A stretch of 64,000 bases of DNA from Oscillospiraceae bacterium (GCA_012520915.1 JAAYNJ010000003.1:59308-123307); one strand, 5' to 3'; counted from the stretch's first letter, positions 25,499-33,946 are shown. Notes: generated from the letters alone by a model not told the origin. Numbers and translations are program-made.

Positions 25499-26677
25499 AT
25501 GAACAAGGCGGACTATAACAATTCTATGCGGCTCGAGAGCTATGATCTTGCAACATTTGCGCGCAAGCTCTACGAGCTTAATATTGATGAGATAGATTCC
25601 ATCACACCGAAGGATTTTCTCACGGCTGAAAGGGTTATCGCAACCGGTTGCGGCGACAGCTTCTGTGCGGCATGGGCTGCTCAAACGGCATTTGAAAAAT
25701 TGGTGGGGATACCGGCATTCAGCGCTCCGGCAATCGATGTATCGAGACAGTTTGACGGTCGGGATTTCGATAACACCCTGTTTTTCGGAATATCGAGCAG
25801 GGGTCGTACATCGAGGGTCATCGAAGCGGCGATGAGGGTAAAGGCGCTCGGAGCAAAAAGCAGGACAATAGCCATTGTCAATTTCAAGGTTAAGGATTCG
25901 CAGTTGGAACGGGAGACGGACAAGTCTCTTCATATCAGAATGCCGGTATTTGAGTGCGGTGAATATACCGAACATGCACCCTGTCAGAGAAGTTATTTTT
26001 CAACCATGTTTACACTGATGATGATAGCGATAAGGATGGGGAATATAAGAGGGAGATATAATGAAAGCCGTACCGAAAGAATCAGAGAGGAAGTTATAAA
26101 ATATGCCGAAAGGTTTGACAGGAAGTTTGTGGATTCGGTAGACGACCGTATGTGGGAAATATCAAAAATCTGGAACAACTACAGGCAGTGGGAGGTTGTT
26201 GCAAGCGGTATAGATTATCCCACAGGCTGGTTCGGAGCTGCGAAGGTCGTCGAGGCTTTCGGAGATATAGCTACCTATGAAAATATCGACAACTGGAACA
26301 GGGTAAACAGATACGCAAAGAACCCTGAGAAGATAGCGACAATCCTGTTTGCCAGCACAGATAACGGAAGAATCGAAGACGCGGTCGAAACGGTGGAGAC
26401 AATGGTGAGAATCGGAAGACCTGTCATAGTAATAACCGATGCCAAGGAAGGTTTGTTTAATTCGTCCGCCGAGGTGTTCAGAATACCCACGACCGAACTC
26501 ATATGGGCAAAGCCCCTGATGCAATATATGCCGCTCGGAAATCTCCTGGGTTATATAACAAAAATGAGAGGGGTCTCTTTTTACAGGTACGGTGGAGACA
26601 ACAACTGGTATATTAAGGAACTTCAGGACAAATTGGGAGACGCAATTACCGAACAGCCGCTTGTATTGGTAAAATGA
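25499..26677 (+). CDS. SIS domain protein (phosphosugar-binding), 1
   Basis: The 392-residue protein begins near ATG 25499 (GAGGG five bases upstream); earlier TTG codons give a longer frame without support. Residues 45-170 form a SIS domain: VIATGCGDSFCAAWAAQTAF, then FFGISSRGRTSRVIEAA for phosphate binding. The second half (WEVVASGIDYPTGWFGAAKVVEAFGD) is a second SIS-like lobe, as in glucosamine-6-phosphate synthase isomerase halves and fructoselysine deglycases. It overlaps the next SIS gene by 4 bp (ATGA). Substrates are unknown; sugar-amine phosphate isomerisation or deglycation is the family range. It is divergent from a GCGN-type PfkB gene. Confidence 0.8.
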   Translation: MNKADYNNSMRLESYDLATFARKLYELNIDEIDSITPKDFLTAERVIATGCGDSFCAAWAAQTAFEKLVGIPAFSAPAIDVSRQFDGRDFDNTLFFGISSRGRTSRVIEAAMRVKALGAKSRTIAIVNFKVKDSQLERETDKSLHIRMPVFECGEYTEHAPCQRSYFSTMFTLMMIAIRMGNIRGRYNESRTERIREEVIKYAERFDRKFVDSVDDRMWEISKIWNNYRQWEVVASGIDYPTGWFGAAKVVEAFGDIATYENIDNWNRVNRYAKNPEKIATILFASTDNGRIEDAVETVETMVRIGRPVIVITDAKEGLFNSSAEVFRIPTTELIWAKPLMQYMPLGNLLGYITKMRGVSFYRYGGDNNWYIKELQDKLGDAITEQPLVLVK

Positions 26678-27717
26678 GGAATAGAAAAATGCTATATAGG
26701 GATTATTGTCATGTATTTCCAAAGGAAATTGAAAATTTAATCGACGAAATGTCAAAAAGAATCAAAGAGATCTGCAGTGAAAAAGATTTTAGAATGTTCG
26801 GCAGACCTTTTTTGGTGGGAAGCGGTACGGCATATGCCGCAGCTTTGGCATCAAAACAGGCTTTTTCCTCTCTGACCGGTTGGAGCGGAGAGCGGATAAG
26901 AGTCATGACCGCACAAGAATATGCGTATATAACCGATAACAAAGAACCCGAACATCTTCCGCATGTATTTATTCTTTTTTCCGACATGAAGGATAGAACG
27001 GCCATGGACGCTCTTCTTGCAGCGGAAAAATATAAAGCGGAAGTGACCGCAATAACGAATGAAAAGGGATGTTTAAAAGGTATTTCTGCCGATAAAATTC
27101 TGAAACTTCCCGAAACAGGCGGCGGAGAGGTGGGGGAATTTATTGGTTTCCAGACGGCACTGATGCTGTTAGCGCTCGAGATTGGCAGGTCTAACAGTTT
27201 TATAGCTGATGATGAGGTAAAAGCGGTAAAGAGCGATATGGCGGAGTATCTGATAAACTGCTGTGAAGCCGCCCTGAATCAAGAAGAAAAAATAGACAGT
27301 TTCGTAAAAGAAGCAAAAAATCGGATATACAGCTTCGAAATGATAGGAACTGGACCGGATATGGCGGTGGCGTGGATGGCCCGAAGCCTCGTTTATAAAC
27401 ACATCGGAACGGTCTGTACGGTGGAGGAATCGGAGGATTGGCTACATGTGAACTTCCTGCAGCTGGAACCCGAAAAGTACGCTTCGGTAATGTTTATTTC
27501 TGGAAACAACCCGTCGGCAGAGAGAAGTCTCAGAACGGCAAAATATGTTGAGGGAATAGGAAGAATGACTGCGGCAATATCCGACATTGATGAGAGCGAG
27601 TTTCCCGAAAGAACGACGGTGATAAAAATGCCTCCGGCAAAACAGCTGTGGATGCAGCCCTTGGGCACATTATTGCCTTTTGCGATGCTTGTGGAAAAAA
27701 TGGCTGAAGCAGAATAG
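26674..27717 (+). CDS. SIS domain protein (phosphosugar-binding), 2
   Basis: The 347-residue protein has a first SIS lobe (LVGSGTAYAAALASKQAF, then VFILFSDMKDRTAMDALLAA) and a second (EMIGTGPDMAVAWMARSLVYKH, then VMFISGNNPSAERSLRTAKYV). In both lobes the usual SxSG phosphate motif is weakened: the first lobe reads FSDMKDR where S-x-S-G is expected, so one half may not bind phosphate. It overlaps the preceding gene's stop by 4 bp, implying coupled translation and perhaps a heterodimer of the two SIS proteins. RBS is inside the upstream gene. Function is uncertain beyond sugar-phosphate binding or isomerase relatives. Confidence 0.75.
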   Translation: MRNRKMLYRDYCHVFPKEIENLIDEMSKRIKEICSEKDFRMFGRPFLVGSGTAYAAALASKQAFSSLTGWSGERIRVMTAQEYAYITDNKEPEHLPHVFILFSDMKDRTAMDALLAAEKYKAEVTAITNEKGCLKGISADKILKLPETGGGEVGEFIGFQTALMLLALEIGRSNSFIADDEVKAVKSDMAEYLINCCEAALNQEEKIDSFVKEAKNRIYSFEMIGTGPDMAVAWMARSLVYKHIGTVCTVEESEDWLHVNFLQLEPEKYASVMFISGNNPSAERSLRTAKYVEGIGRMTAAISDIDESEFPERTTVIKMPPAKQLWMQPLGTLLPFAMLVEKMAEAE

Positions 27718-27753
27718 ATGCTCGATGTTTGTTTTTGAAATAAATTATTTAAT

Positions 27754-28032
27754 ATGAGGTTTAAAGTGAACTACACTTACATAGTGGAATGTTCCGACGG
27801 CAGTTATTATACCGGGTGGACAAACAATCTTGAAAAGAGAATCGGCATTCACAACAGCGGCAAAGGCGGGAAATATACAAGGTCCAGAAATCCCGTCAGG
27901 TTAGTCTATTACGAGGAGTTTTCAACGAAAGAAGAGGCGCAGGCAAGAGAATACGAAATAAAAAAACTCACCCGAAAGAAAAAAGAAATGCTGATAAAAG
28001 AAGGAAAACAACCCCCTGCAGAACAAGTGTAA
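27754..28032 (+). CDS. GIY-YIG domain protein (UPF0213/YhbQ-like)
   Basis: A 92-residue single-domain GIY-YIG nuclease relative. YTYIVECSDGSYYTGWTNNL matches the GIY-YIG strand pair (Y-x-V/Y then Y-x-G); LEKRIGIHNSGKGGKYT supplies the conserved Arg and the basic loop, and the Glu in YYEEFSTKEEAQAREYEIK is at the expected metal-binding place. Many such stand-alone proteins have unknown substrates. The ATG at 27754 or GTG at 27766 could start it. It is convergent with the OadB operon across a repeat-bearing gap. Confidence 0.88.
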   Translation: MRFKVNYTYIVECSDGSYYTGWTNNLEKRIGIHNSGKGGKYTRSRNPVRLVYYEEFSTKEEAQAREYEIKKLTRKKKEMLIKEGKQPPAEQV

Positions 28033-28160
28033 CCATAACGGAGCAAATCCGGAATATGCCGGATGATTTGCGAATTAAATGTTTTAGCGAAAATGTATTT
28101 TAAATCGACTAAAACACGGGCAGAGGAATATAAAAAATAATTTTAATATAAAGAGAGGGA

Positions 28161-28238
28161 TATCAGTATCAGTAACAATATCAATCTCATTATCATTTTC
28201 AGTATCATTATCAGGTTATTTTGCTTTTAAAAATAACC
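28161..28238 (+). repeat. Dispersed hexamer-array repeat, copy 2
   Basis: Nine perfect-phase hexamers (TATCAG, TATCAG, TAACAA, ... TATCAT, TATCAG; 28161-28214) are followed by a clean hairpin, GGTTATTTT paired with AAAATAACC (28214-28238). It matches copy 1 at 2713-2790 in number of units, final units, hairpin right arm and orientation. It lies between convergent gene ends, so promoter control is unlikely. The rest of 28033-28393 holds no gene. Confidence 0.75.
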
Positions 28239-28304
28239 GTATGGTTTACTGATTAACCTTTAGCTTAATCTTGGAATGCATTAAATACCCAAAAACATAT
28301 TGGA

Positions 28305-28340
28305 AAAAGCGGAGCATTTTTCGATGCCCCGCTTTTATTA
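28305..28340 (-). terminator. Terminator after the oadG-like gene
   Basis: AAAAGCGG-A-GCAT pairs with ATGC-C-CCGCTTTT (28305-28336). On the minus strand it follows the stop at 28394 by about 60 bp; it also has a U-tract in + orientation. Confidence 0.78.
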
Positions 28341-28393
28341 AAAACAACTGAAATGAAAACAGGATTATTTCAAGAGTTCATCAACAACCTTAA

Positions 28394-28525
28394 TTAATCG
28401 GCATCGGCTTTTTTTGTGATGCCGCCCGACCTATTTAAAAGCATGATTGTAATGATGATAAGGCCCATTATCATAAAAATACCCAGCATGCCGAACAGCA
28501 TTACTTCAAGGGCTTCTTCTATCAT
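28394..28525 (-). CDS. OadG-like single-pass microprotein (sodium-pump decarboxylase gamma-type)
   Basis: A 43-residue ORF has TTAGGAG eight bases before ATG 28525 and starts 36 bp after the oadB stop on the same strand. It is MIEEALEVMLFGMLGIFM..., an acidic amphipathic start followed by one membrane helix (about residues 9-30) and a basic-then-acidic tail ending KKADAD. OadG/GcdG-type subunits have just this layout and sit next to OadB, where they help assemble the membrane complex. The usual longer proline/alanine-rich linker is missing. Length is below common ORF cut-offs, so it is easily missed. Confidence rests on position plus pattern, not on a full alignment. Confidence 0.72.
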   Translation of the reverse strand: MIEEALEVMLFGMLGIFMIMGLIIITIMLLNRSGGITKKADAD

Positions 28526-28561
28526 AAAAATATCTCCTAAATCTAAATAGTTTAATATTTA

Positions 28562-29737
28562 TTATTTTGCGATGAGGTTCAGTATGAGCCCGCCCGCTAT
28601 TACCGATGCTATCTGTCCTCCGACATTTACCCCGGTGGCGTGCATCAGCAGGAAGTTTTGCTTATCCTCTTCAAGTCCCATTTTGTGGACAACGCGGCTG
28701 CTCATGGGAAATGCGGAAATGCCGCAGGCACCTATCATGGGATTTACCTTCTCCTTTGTAAACAGGTTTAAAACCTTCGCAAACAGAACACCGCCTATGG
28801 TGTCAAAAACGAATGCAAAGAGACCGAGTCCCATTATTATCAGTGTCTCGAGCGACAGGAAAGCGTCGGCCTGCATCTTTACCGCAACGGTGATTCCCAA
28901 AAAGATAGTGACAAGATTTGCGAGAACCTTCTGGGCGGTTTCACTGAGACTGTTTAATACTCCGCACTCTCGAATGAGGTTCCCGAACATCAGAAAACCT
29001 ACCAGACCAACGCTTCTCGGAGCGACAATGCCCGCGATAACGGTGACAACGATGGGGAAGAGTATGCGGACGGATTTCTTAATCGGTTTCGTCTTTGAAG
29101 GCATGCGAATAAGGCGCTCTTTTTTTGTGGTAACGAGTCTGATACAGGGGGGCTGAATTATCGGAACAAGTGCCATATAACTGTATGCCGCAACGAGTAT
29201 AGCTCCCATATACTTGGTATTGTAATAGTTTGCGACAAATATCGCAGTGGGGCCGTCTGCGGCGCCGATTATACCGATTGCGGCGGCATCCTGAAGTGAG
29301 AATGTGCCGGGGAAATAGTTGCCTATTACTGCCGCTAAAAGCAGGGTCATAAATATTCCGAACTGTGCCGCTGCACCGAACAACAGCAGCTTCGGATTAG
29401 AGAGCAGGGGACCGAAATCAATCATTGCTCCGATACCGATAAACAGAATAAGGGGGAAAAGCTCGTTTGCTATTCCGGCATCGAATAAAACGCTGAGCGG
29501 TCCTTCCTCCGTTATGCCGTCTATGACCTGAGTAACGGCACCGGAAAAGGGAATATTTACAAGTATTGCACCGAATCCCATAGGTAGAAGAAGCGAGGGC
29601 TCCATGTCTTTTTTTATCGCGAGATAAACCAGAACCCCACCGATTAACCACATTACCAGCATCTTTATTATGTCGGTCGAGCTCATATTTACAAGAGATC
29701 CGAAGAAAATATTAATAAATTTTTCGATTATCGTCAT
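28562..29737 (-). CDS. oadB: Sodium-translocating decarboxylase subunit beta
   Basis: This 391-residue membrane protein couples biotin-carboxyl decarboxylation to Na+ export. It contains nine or more hydrophobic segments and the family landmarks FPLILFIGIGAMIDFGPLL, GIIGAADGPTAIFVAN (the conserved Asp region) and FPMSSRVVHKMG with GGQIASVIAGG near the end. Members include OadB, MmdB and GcdB; no alpha (carboxyltransferase) or biotin-carrier gene is present in the window, so the substrate (oxaloacetate, methylmalonyl-CoA or glutaconyl-CoA) is open. It precedes an OadG-like microprotein by 36 bp. A hairpin terminator separates it from the upstream hppA gene, so it probably has its own promoter or is read by partial readthrough. 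Confidence 0.92.
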   Translation of the reverse strand: MTIIEKFINIFFGSLVNMSSTDIIKMLVMWLIGGVLVYLAIKKDMEPSLLLPMGFGAILVNIPFSGAVTQVIDGITEEGPLSVLFDAGIANELFPLILFIGIGAMIDFGPLLSNPKLLLFGAAAQFGIFMTLLLAAVIGNYFPGTFSLQDAAAIGIIGAADGPTAIFVANYYNTKYMGAILVAAYSYMALVPIIQPPCIRLVTTKKERLIRMPSKTKPIKKSVRILFPIVVTVIAGIVAPRSVGLVGFLMFGNLIRECGVLNSLSETAQKVLANLVTIFLGITVAVKMQADAFLSLETLIIMGLGLFAFVFDTIGGVLFAKVLNLFTKEKVNPMIGACGISAFPMSSRVVHKMGLEEDKQNFLLMHATGVNVGGQIASVIAGGLILNLIAK

Positions 29738-29764
29738 CTTTTACATCCTTGACTTTAAAGAATC

Positions 29765-29790
29765 AAAAGCGGGTTTAAAACCCGCTTTAA
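29765..29790 (-). terminator. Intercistronic terminator between hppA and oadB
   Basis: A near-perfect palindrome (AAAGCGGGTTT with its complement, 29766-29788) sits directly before the hppA stop in + coordinates, that is right after hppA on the minus strand and 27 bp before the oadB start. It would separate the two transcripts or lower oadB expression. Confidence 0.72.
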
Positions 29791-29793
29791 TAA

Positions 29794-31896
29794 TTAACCC
29801 AAGAGAGAGAACATGAGGAAGAGGGAAGACATTAACGAAGCAACCAGCGAAACAACGGTGATTTGAGTGTTGATGGAGGGACCGGCAGTATCTTTGAAGG
29901 GGTCACCGACAGTATCCCCGATAACCGCCGCTTTATGAGCTTCGCTTCCTTTTCCGCCGTTATTGCCGGCCTCGATATACTTCTTGCTGTTGTCCCAAAG
30001 TCCGCCGGCGTTTGACATAAATAGGGCAAGAAGAAGCCCCGAAACTATGTTGCCGGTCAAGAAACCGCCTATAGCTTTTACTCCTCCGATAAATCCGACG
30101 AAGATGGTCGCCAGAATTGCTGTCAATCCGGCCGGAATGAGTTCCTTAAGAGAACCGGTAGTCGCTATCTCGATACATTTGTCGTACTCCGGCACGACAC
30201 CTTCTTTACCTTCTTTGAGGCCGGGGATTTCGTCAAACTGACGGTGGATTTCTTCAACCATGCGCTGGGCATTCCGGTCAACTCCCAAAATCAGCATGGC
30301 GCTGAAAACCGCGGGAATTGCGGCGCCCGCAAGCAGACCGAAAAATACGAGGGGATCCATTATGTCAAATCCCGAAATATATAACTTGCCTTTTTCAACC
30401 AATCCGAGAACTATGGCATGTGCGTTGACTTCGCTCAAAAAAGCACCCAAGAGTGCTATAACGGTTAGACCTGCCGCTCCTACCGCAAAACCTTTTGTTA
30501 CAGCTTTTACGGTGTTGCCGGCAGAATCGAGGCGGTCGGTTATCTCCAAAACCTCGTCTCCGAGATTTCCCATTTCTGCAAGACCTCTGGCGTTATCAAC
30601 GATGGGACCGTATGCGTCGTTTGAGATTATCATGCCGACGATTGAAAGCATACCTACCGCAGCCATGGAAATTCCGAACAGGGCATATCCTTCGCCCAAG
30701 GGTTCACAAATCTTATAGCTTAAAAGTGCGGAAAGACCGATTCCGACAAGTGCCGGAAAAGCGGAAAGATATCCGTAAGAAACTCCCGACAAAATCGTTA
30801 AAGCAGGTCCCTTCTCGCTCGCAGCGGCAGTCTTTTGAACAGGTTTTTTGGAATCGTCGGTAAAGTAGTCGGTGGCTATTCCTATCAACACGCCTACAGA
30901 TAATCCGATTATTGTCGCGCCCCAAATGCGCCACTCGAAATCGAAAGCGGCAGTTGCAACAGCGGTCAGAATCGCATAGATTGCAGTGGTGACATAGGTT
31001 GAGGAGTTAAGCGCAAAGGTCGGATTGTCAGTCTTTCCCATTCGCGCAGTGGCAACGCCGATTATTGATGCAAGCAGACCTATGGCAGCATAGCAGAAAA
31101 CCATTATTACGTTTATCGCTCCGTTTGTTGCCATATCCAGCGAAGAACCCATGACGAGTGCGGCGGCCATACTGGCGACATTGGAGTCAAACAGGTCGGC
31201 GCCCATTCCGGCGACGTCTCCGACATTGTCCCCGACGTTGTCCGCAATGACGGCAGGATTTCTCGGATCGTCTTCGGGAATGCCGAGCTCGACCTTCCCG
31301 GTCAAATCGGCGGCAATATCAGCGGTTTTGGTGAAAATACCGCCGCCCGCTTTTGCAAACAACGCGAGAGAAGAGGCGCCGAAGGAAAAACCGAGAAGGG
31401 TGGTGGTATCTCCCGTCAGCCAAAATACCAAGGCAACGCCTAAAAGGGAAGATCCGACAACCGCCATTCCCATGACCGCTCCGCCGCGAAAACCTGTCAG
31501 AAAGGAGGGCTTTATACCCTTTTGCGCCGCTTCGGCGGTCTTTGCGTTCGCAATAGTTGCAACCTGGATACCGATAACTCCCGCTACCGCCGAAAACACG
31601 GTGCCGGCTATATAGGAGACGGCCATCGTAATATTGACGATTATATCGCCTTTCCAGATTGGAGAGGGTAACAGCACAAGAATTAAAAGAGCCGTTATTC
31701 CGGAAAATTTTGCCAAATTCCTGTACTCTTGATTGAGAAAGGTAAATGCGCCTTTTCGGATGTAACCGCTCACTTCTTCTATACGCTTATTCTGAGAGGG
31801 TTGTTTTTTTACCCAGTTTAAAAGCCAAAAAGCAAAAACAAATGCGATAGCGGAAACCACTATCGACGCGGACAAAAAGTAATTAAGATTCACCAA
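29794..31896 (-). CDS. hppA: Membrane-bound proton/sodium-translocating pyrophosphatase
   Basis: This 700-residue polytopic membrane enzyme hydrolyses PPi to pump H+ or Na+ out of the cytosol. The active-site segment TADIAADLTGKVELGIPEDD (about 191-210), followed by NPAVIADNVGDNVGDVAG (about 213-230), carries the expected Asp/Lys/Glu motif, and NDAYGPIVDNARGLAEM and GDPFKDTAGPS near the C-terminus the second Asp set. In the segment GNTVKAVTKGFAVG (460-473) Lys464 and Thr467 stand where potassium-dependent enzymes have Ala and Ala, so this is predicted to be the potassium-independent, probably proton-pumping class. The leader upstream carries a hairpin at 31946-31968. Confidence 0.94.
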   Translation of the reverse strand: MVNLNYFLSASIVVSAIAFVFAFWLLNWVKKQPSQNKRIEEVSGYIRKGAFTFLNQEYRNLAKFSGITALLILVLLPSPIWKGDIIVNITMAVSYIAGTVFSAVAGVIGIQVATIANAKTAEAAQKGIKPSFLTGFRGGAVMGMAVVGSSLLGVALVFWLTGDTTTLLGFSFGASSLALFAKAGGGIFTKTADIAADLTGKVELGIPEDDPRNPAVIADNVGDNVGDVAGMGADLFDSNVASMAAALVMGSSLDMATNGAINVIMVFCYAAIGLLASIIGVATARMGKTDNPTFALNSSTYVTTAIYAILTAVATAAFDFEWRIWGATIIGLSVGVLIGIATDYFTDDSKKPVQKTAAASEKGPALTILSGVSYGYLSAFPALVGIGLSALLSYKICEPLGEGYALFGISMAAVGMLSIVGMIISNDAYGPIVDNARGLAEMGNLGDEVLEITDRLDSAGNTVKAVTKGFAVGAAGLTVIALLGAFLSEVNAHAIVLGLVEKGKLYISGFDIMDPLVFFGLLAGAAIPAVFSAMLILGVDRNAQRMVEEIHRQFDEIPGLKEGKEGVVPEYDKCIEIATTGSLKELIPAGLTAILATIFVGFIGGVKAIGGFLTGNIVSGLLLALFMSNAGGLWDNSKKYIEAGNNGGKGSEAHKAAVIGDTVGDPFKDTAGPSINTQITVVSLVASLMSSLFLMFSLLG

Positions 31897-32260
31897 ATCA
31901 CCCCTATTTCTTTAAAATGCCTATCGGTATAAAAATATATCTTCGACCGGCACAAAGAAAGTGTCGGTTTGTTTTTAACAACACGGGATTATACAAATTA
32001 CACATTGAAAATTTATCAATTTAATGACTCTAAAAAAGAAACCTCCACTCTTAATATTTGCACAAAACTTCAAATAAATCAACAGTTTTGAGGAGAAAAA
32101 TTATTTACCTGTCGAATAAGACTTTTTACTAAAGTATTTAAAAGCAAAAAAAACAGACTCTAAAATTTGATTATAAACCTAAATTTACAAATGTTTCTTA
32201 TCAGGACGAAGCTATTATAATAAGCTTGAGAACTTATCGAGTTAATCTTTTCTGTACAAT
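31897..32260. other. AT-rich gap with one hairpin
   Basis: No gene can be supported here. ACCGGCAC (31946-31953) pairs with GTGTCGGT (31961-31968) and is followed on the + strand by TTGTTTTTAAC, either a terminator for an unseen + transcript or structure in the hppA leader. The rest is AT-rich with no motif I can name. Confidence 0.45.
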
Positions 32261-32809
32261 TCAGCGATATATAATTTCTTCCCAGCCCGCGCTGGTCAAG
32301 GCGATATCGTTTTTCATTTGCCGCAGGGCGCGGGAAAGAATGACCCGGATGTTTCCGTCGGTGGTGTCAAGGACATCTGCAATCTCCTCGGCGGAATAGT
32401 TTAAAAAGTATTTCAGCACCACGGCGCGGCGGCTGCGTTCGTTCAACTTTTCCAGCGAATCGGCGAGCACATCCCGCATCTGCTGTAAAGCTTCTGCGGC
32501 TTCTATGCTTTCCGCTATATTCTCAGAGCTGCGCAAGACTCCTTTGAGTTCGTCTATGTCTACACAAACCACCCGGGATTTCCGGTAATAGTTTTTCAGG
32601 CGACTGTTTGCAATCACATATAACCATGTTGCCACCGAGCTTTTTGTCCGGTCGTAACAAGGGTAATAACGGCAGGCCGCTTCAAATATCTCCCCGGTCA
32701 ACTCCTGCGCATCATGTAGAGAGGAAATGCGTTTATGGACATACTGAAATATGACGGGATGATAAGTGCGGTAGAGTTCTGAAAAATCTGTCTGTTTTCC
32801 ATCAGACAT
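32261..32809 (-). CDS. ECF-type RNA polymerase sigma factor
   Basis: The about 182-residue protein has sigma region 2 (FQYVHKRISSLHDAQELTGEIFEAA, residues about 22-46, with region 2.4 continuing through SSVATWLYVIANSRLKNYYRK) and region 4 (LNERSRRAVVLKYFLNYSAEEIADVLDTTDGNIRVILSRALRQMK). A short linker of about 45 residues without region 3 marks it as group IV. GGAG before ATG 32809 is preferred over ATG 32839. No anti-sigma gene is adjacent, unlike many ECF systems; the divergent neighbour is a tiny soluble protein. A 10-bp inverted repeat (32847-32891) spans the promoter gap. Target promoters cannot be guessed from the window. Confidence 0.88.
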   Translation of the reverse strand: MSDGKQTDFSELYRTYHPVIFQYVHKRISSLHDAQELTGEIFEAACRYYPCYDRTKSSVATWLYVIANSRLKNYYRKSRVVCVDIDELKGVLRSSENIAESIEAAEALQQMRDVLADSLEKLNERSRRAVVLKYFLNYSAEEIADVLDTTDGNIRVILSRALRQMKNDIALTSAGWEEIIYR

Positions 32810-32846
32810 AGTGCCGGCTCCTGTATACGGATGTTGCATTTTAGAA

Positions 32847-32891
32847 CAAGACGTGTATATAGGTTAAGAATCGGGATTTTAACATGTCTTG
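32847..32891. promoter_or_regulatory. Inverted repeat between divergent sigma and small-protein genes
   Basis: CAAGACGTGT (32847-32856) and ACATGTCTTG (32882-32891) form a 10-bp inverted repeat with one mismatch and a 25-bp spacer, placed between the starts of divergent genes at 32809 and 32910. It could be an operator or a pair of oppositely facing ECF promoter elements. Confidence 0.5.
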
Positions 32892-32909
32892 AAATATCGA
32901 GGGATATCG

Positions 32910-33113
32910 ATGAACGAAAAAATGCTACCGAAAAATATAGAAAATATATTGGCTTTGGCAGCGGATATGATGTCCTTTGAGCAAGATGATCGGTTGGCAC
33001 AGCTGGTTCGGATGGTTAAGAACCCGGACGGTAATGAAATGTATGATGAAGAGATGAATTCGGCGACCGGAGATTTCGGGAATCAACTTCCAAAGAGAAA
33101 AGAGAAACAGTGA
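32910..33113 (+). CDS. Small acidic hypothetical protein, divergent from sigma factor
   Basis: A 67-residue soluble protein (MNEKMLPKNIENILALAADM... to ...KRKEKQ) with an amphipathic helix in its first half and an acidic then basic tail. GAGGG lies six bases before ATG 32910; an earlier ATG at 32889 has no ribosome site. I do not recognise it. Its divergent position to the ECF sigma gene, over a shared inverted repeat, invites a regulatory link, but no anti-sigma zinc or membrane motif is visible. Confidence 0.5.
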   Translation: MNEKMLPKNIENILALAADMMSFEQDDRLAQLVRMVKNPDGNEMYDEEMNSATGDFGNQLPKRKEKQ

Positions 33114-33541
33114 AAAACACTCCGAACAACGGATAAAACCGTTATAATATCATTTTATCTAGTAAGACTATTTTTTAAGTGTGAGCATTTGTCACTACTT
33201 TTTATTTTTTTGCAGGGCTTTAGAACCTAATCAATTTGTCTCTTTTCGCGTTGCACAAGAAAACGCTCCGTATGTTGGCAAGTATCGGAGTGTTTTTGAC
33301 ATCTTCGGCTGAAATTATATTTTACTTGTTGCGGGAATTGAGGAGGATAAGTGGGTTCCGCTATATAAATAACCTTATTGAAATAATAAAAGATATAAAG
33401 TATCATTTGCCGGGGATTGATGATAAAAAGCTGAACAAAGCAGATCGGACAAAGAGTGTTAAAAATCGTAAAAGTTTGGTAGAATAAAAACGGACTGCAA
33501 TATAAAGAACAGGAATTCATATAGGTATTTGAGGATTTTTT
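33114..33541. other. Unassigned stretch with a terminator hairpin
   Basis: A hairpin (ACGCTCCG with CGGAGTGT, 33263-33293, one G-U pair) followed by TTTTT would terminate + transcription from the small gene at 32910. It lies inside an unsupported open frame (TTG 33236 to 33487) that has a hydrophobic patch but no ribosome site, so I treat that frame as chance. AACGG/CCGTT (near 33134-33144) is a second small hairpin. Confidence 0.45.
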
Positions 33542-33946
33542 ATGAGTTTAAGCTTTGATCTCTCCGATTTGTTTCGCATAACTACGAAAGAGGAAAAAAA
33601 GGAAAGGGAACGGGCTTTTTTTAAAAGGGTATTTCCGCTTGGGGAAGAGCAAAAAGAAAAGGTGATAAGTTTCCTCAAAGGCACCATAGTCAATAAAAAA
33701 CAGGATGAAACGGTCTGCCTTTTTTCATATATTTCTCTCTACGATGCCTTGACAACGGAAGAGACCGGGAAGAGAAACAGAAAATTCAATATATGGAAAA
33801 AGAGCATTTTTATAAAGGAAGAAGACAAACTGACGGTTTATGCGCTTGTGCTGTTAAATCAGGAGTTGGAGACGCTTGAAGATTTCCCCGACGAAAAAGA
33901 GGTGGCGGTGCGGGCGGAAAAGTTAAGAGTTGAACTGTCGGGTTAA
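33542..33946 (+). CDS. Hypothetical cytoplasmic protein
   Basis: The 134-residue protein has GAGGA upstream of ATG 33542. It is rich in Lys and Glu (TTKEEKKERERAFFKRVF) with no membrane segment, signal peptide or cysteine motif. The middle (ETVCLFSYISLYDALTTEETG) and the C-terminal helix (FPDEKEVAVRAEKLRVEL) suggest a compact helical fold, perhaps a small regulatory or structural protein. I do not recognise the family, and the neighbours (a small lipoprotein and a sigma factor region) do not settle its role. Confidence 0.55.
   Translation: MSLSFDLSDLFRITTKEEKKERERAFFKRVFPLGEEQKEKVISFLKGTIVNKKQDETVCLFSYISLYDALTTEETGKRNRKFNIWKKSIFIKEEDKLTVYALVLLNQELETLEDFPDEKEVAVRAEKLRVELSG

Noticed and set aside
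28161..28214. Hexamer array as a coding repeat
   Set aside because: Although open in one frame, it gives a low-complexity Ile/Ser string with no start or ribosome site, and the conserved part extends into a non-coding hairpin.
33236..33487. An 83-residue open frame (TTG start) with a hydrophobic patch
   Set aside because: It has no ribosome site and a terminator hairpin (33263-33293) runs through its early codons.
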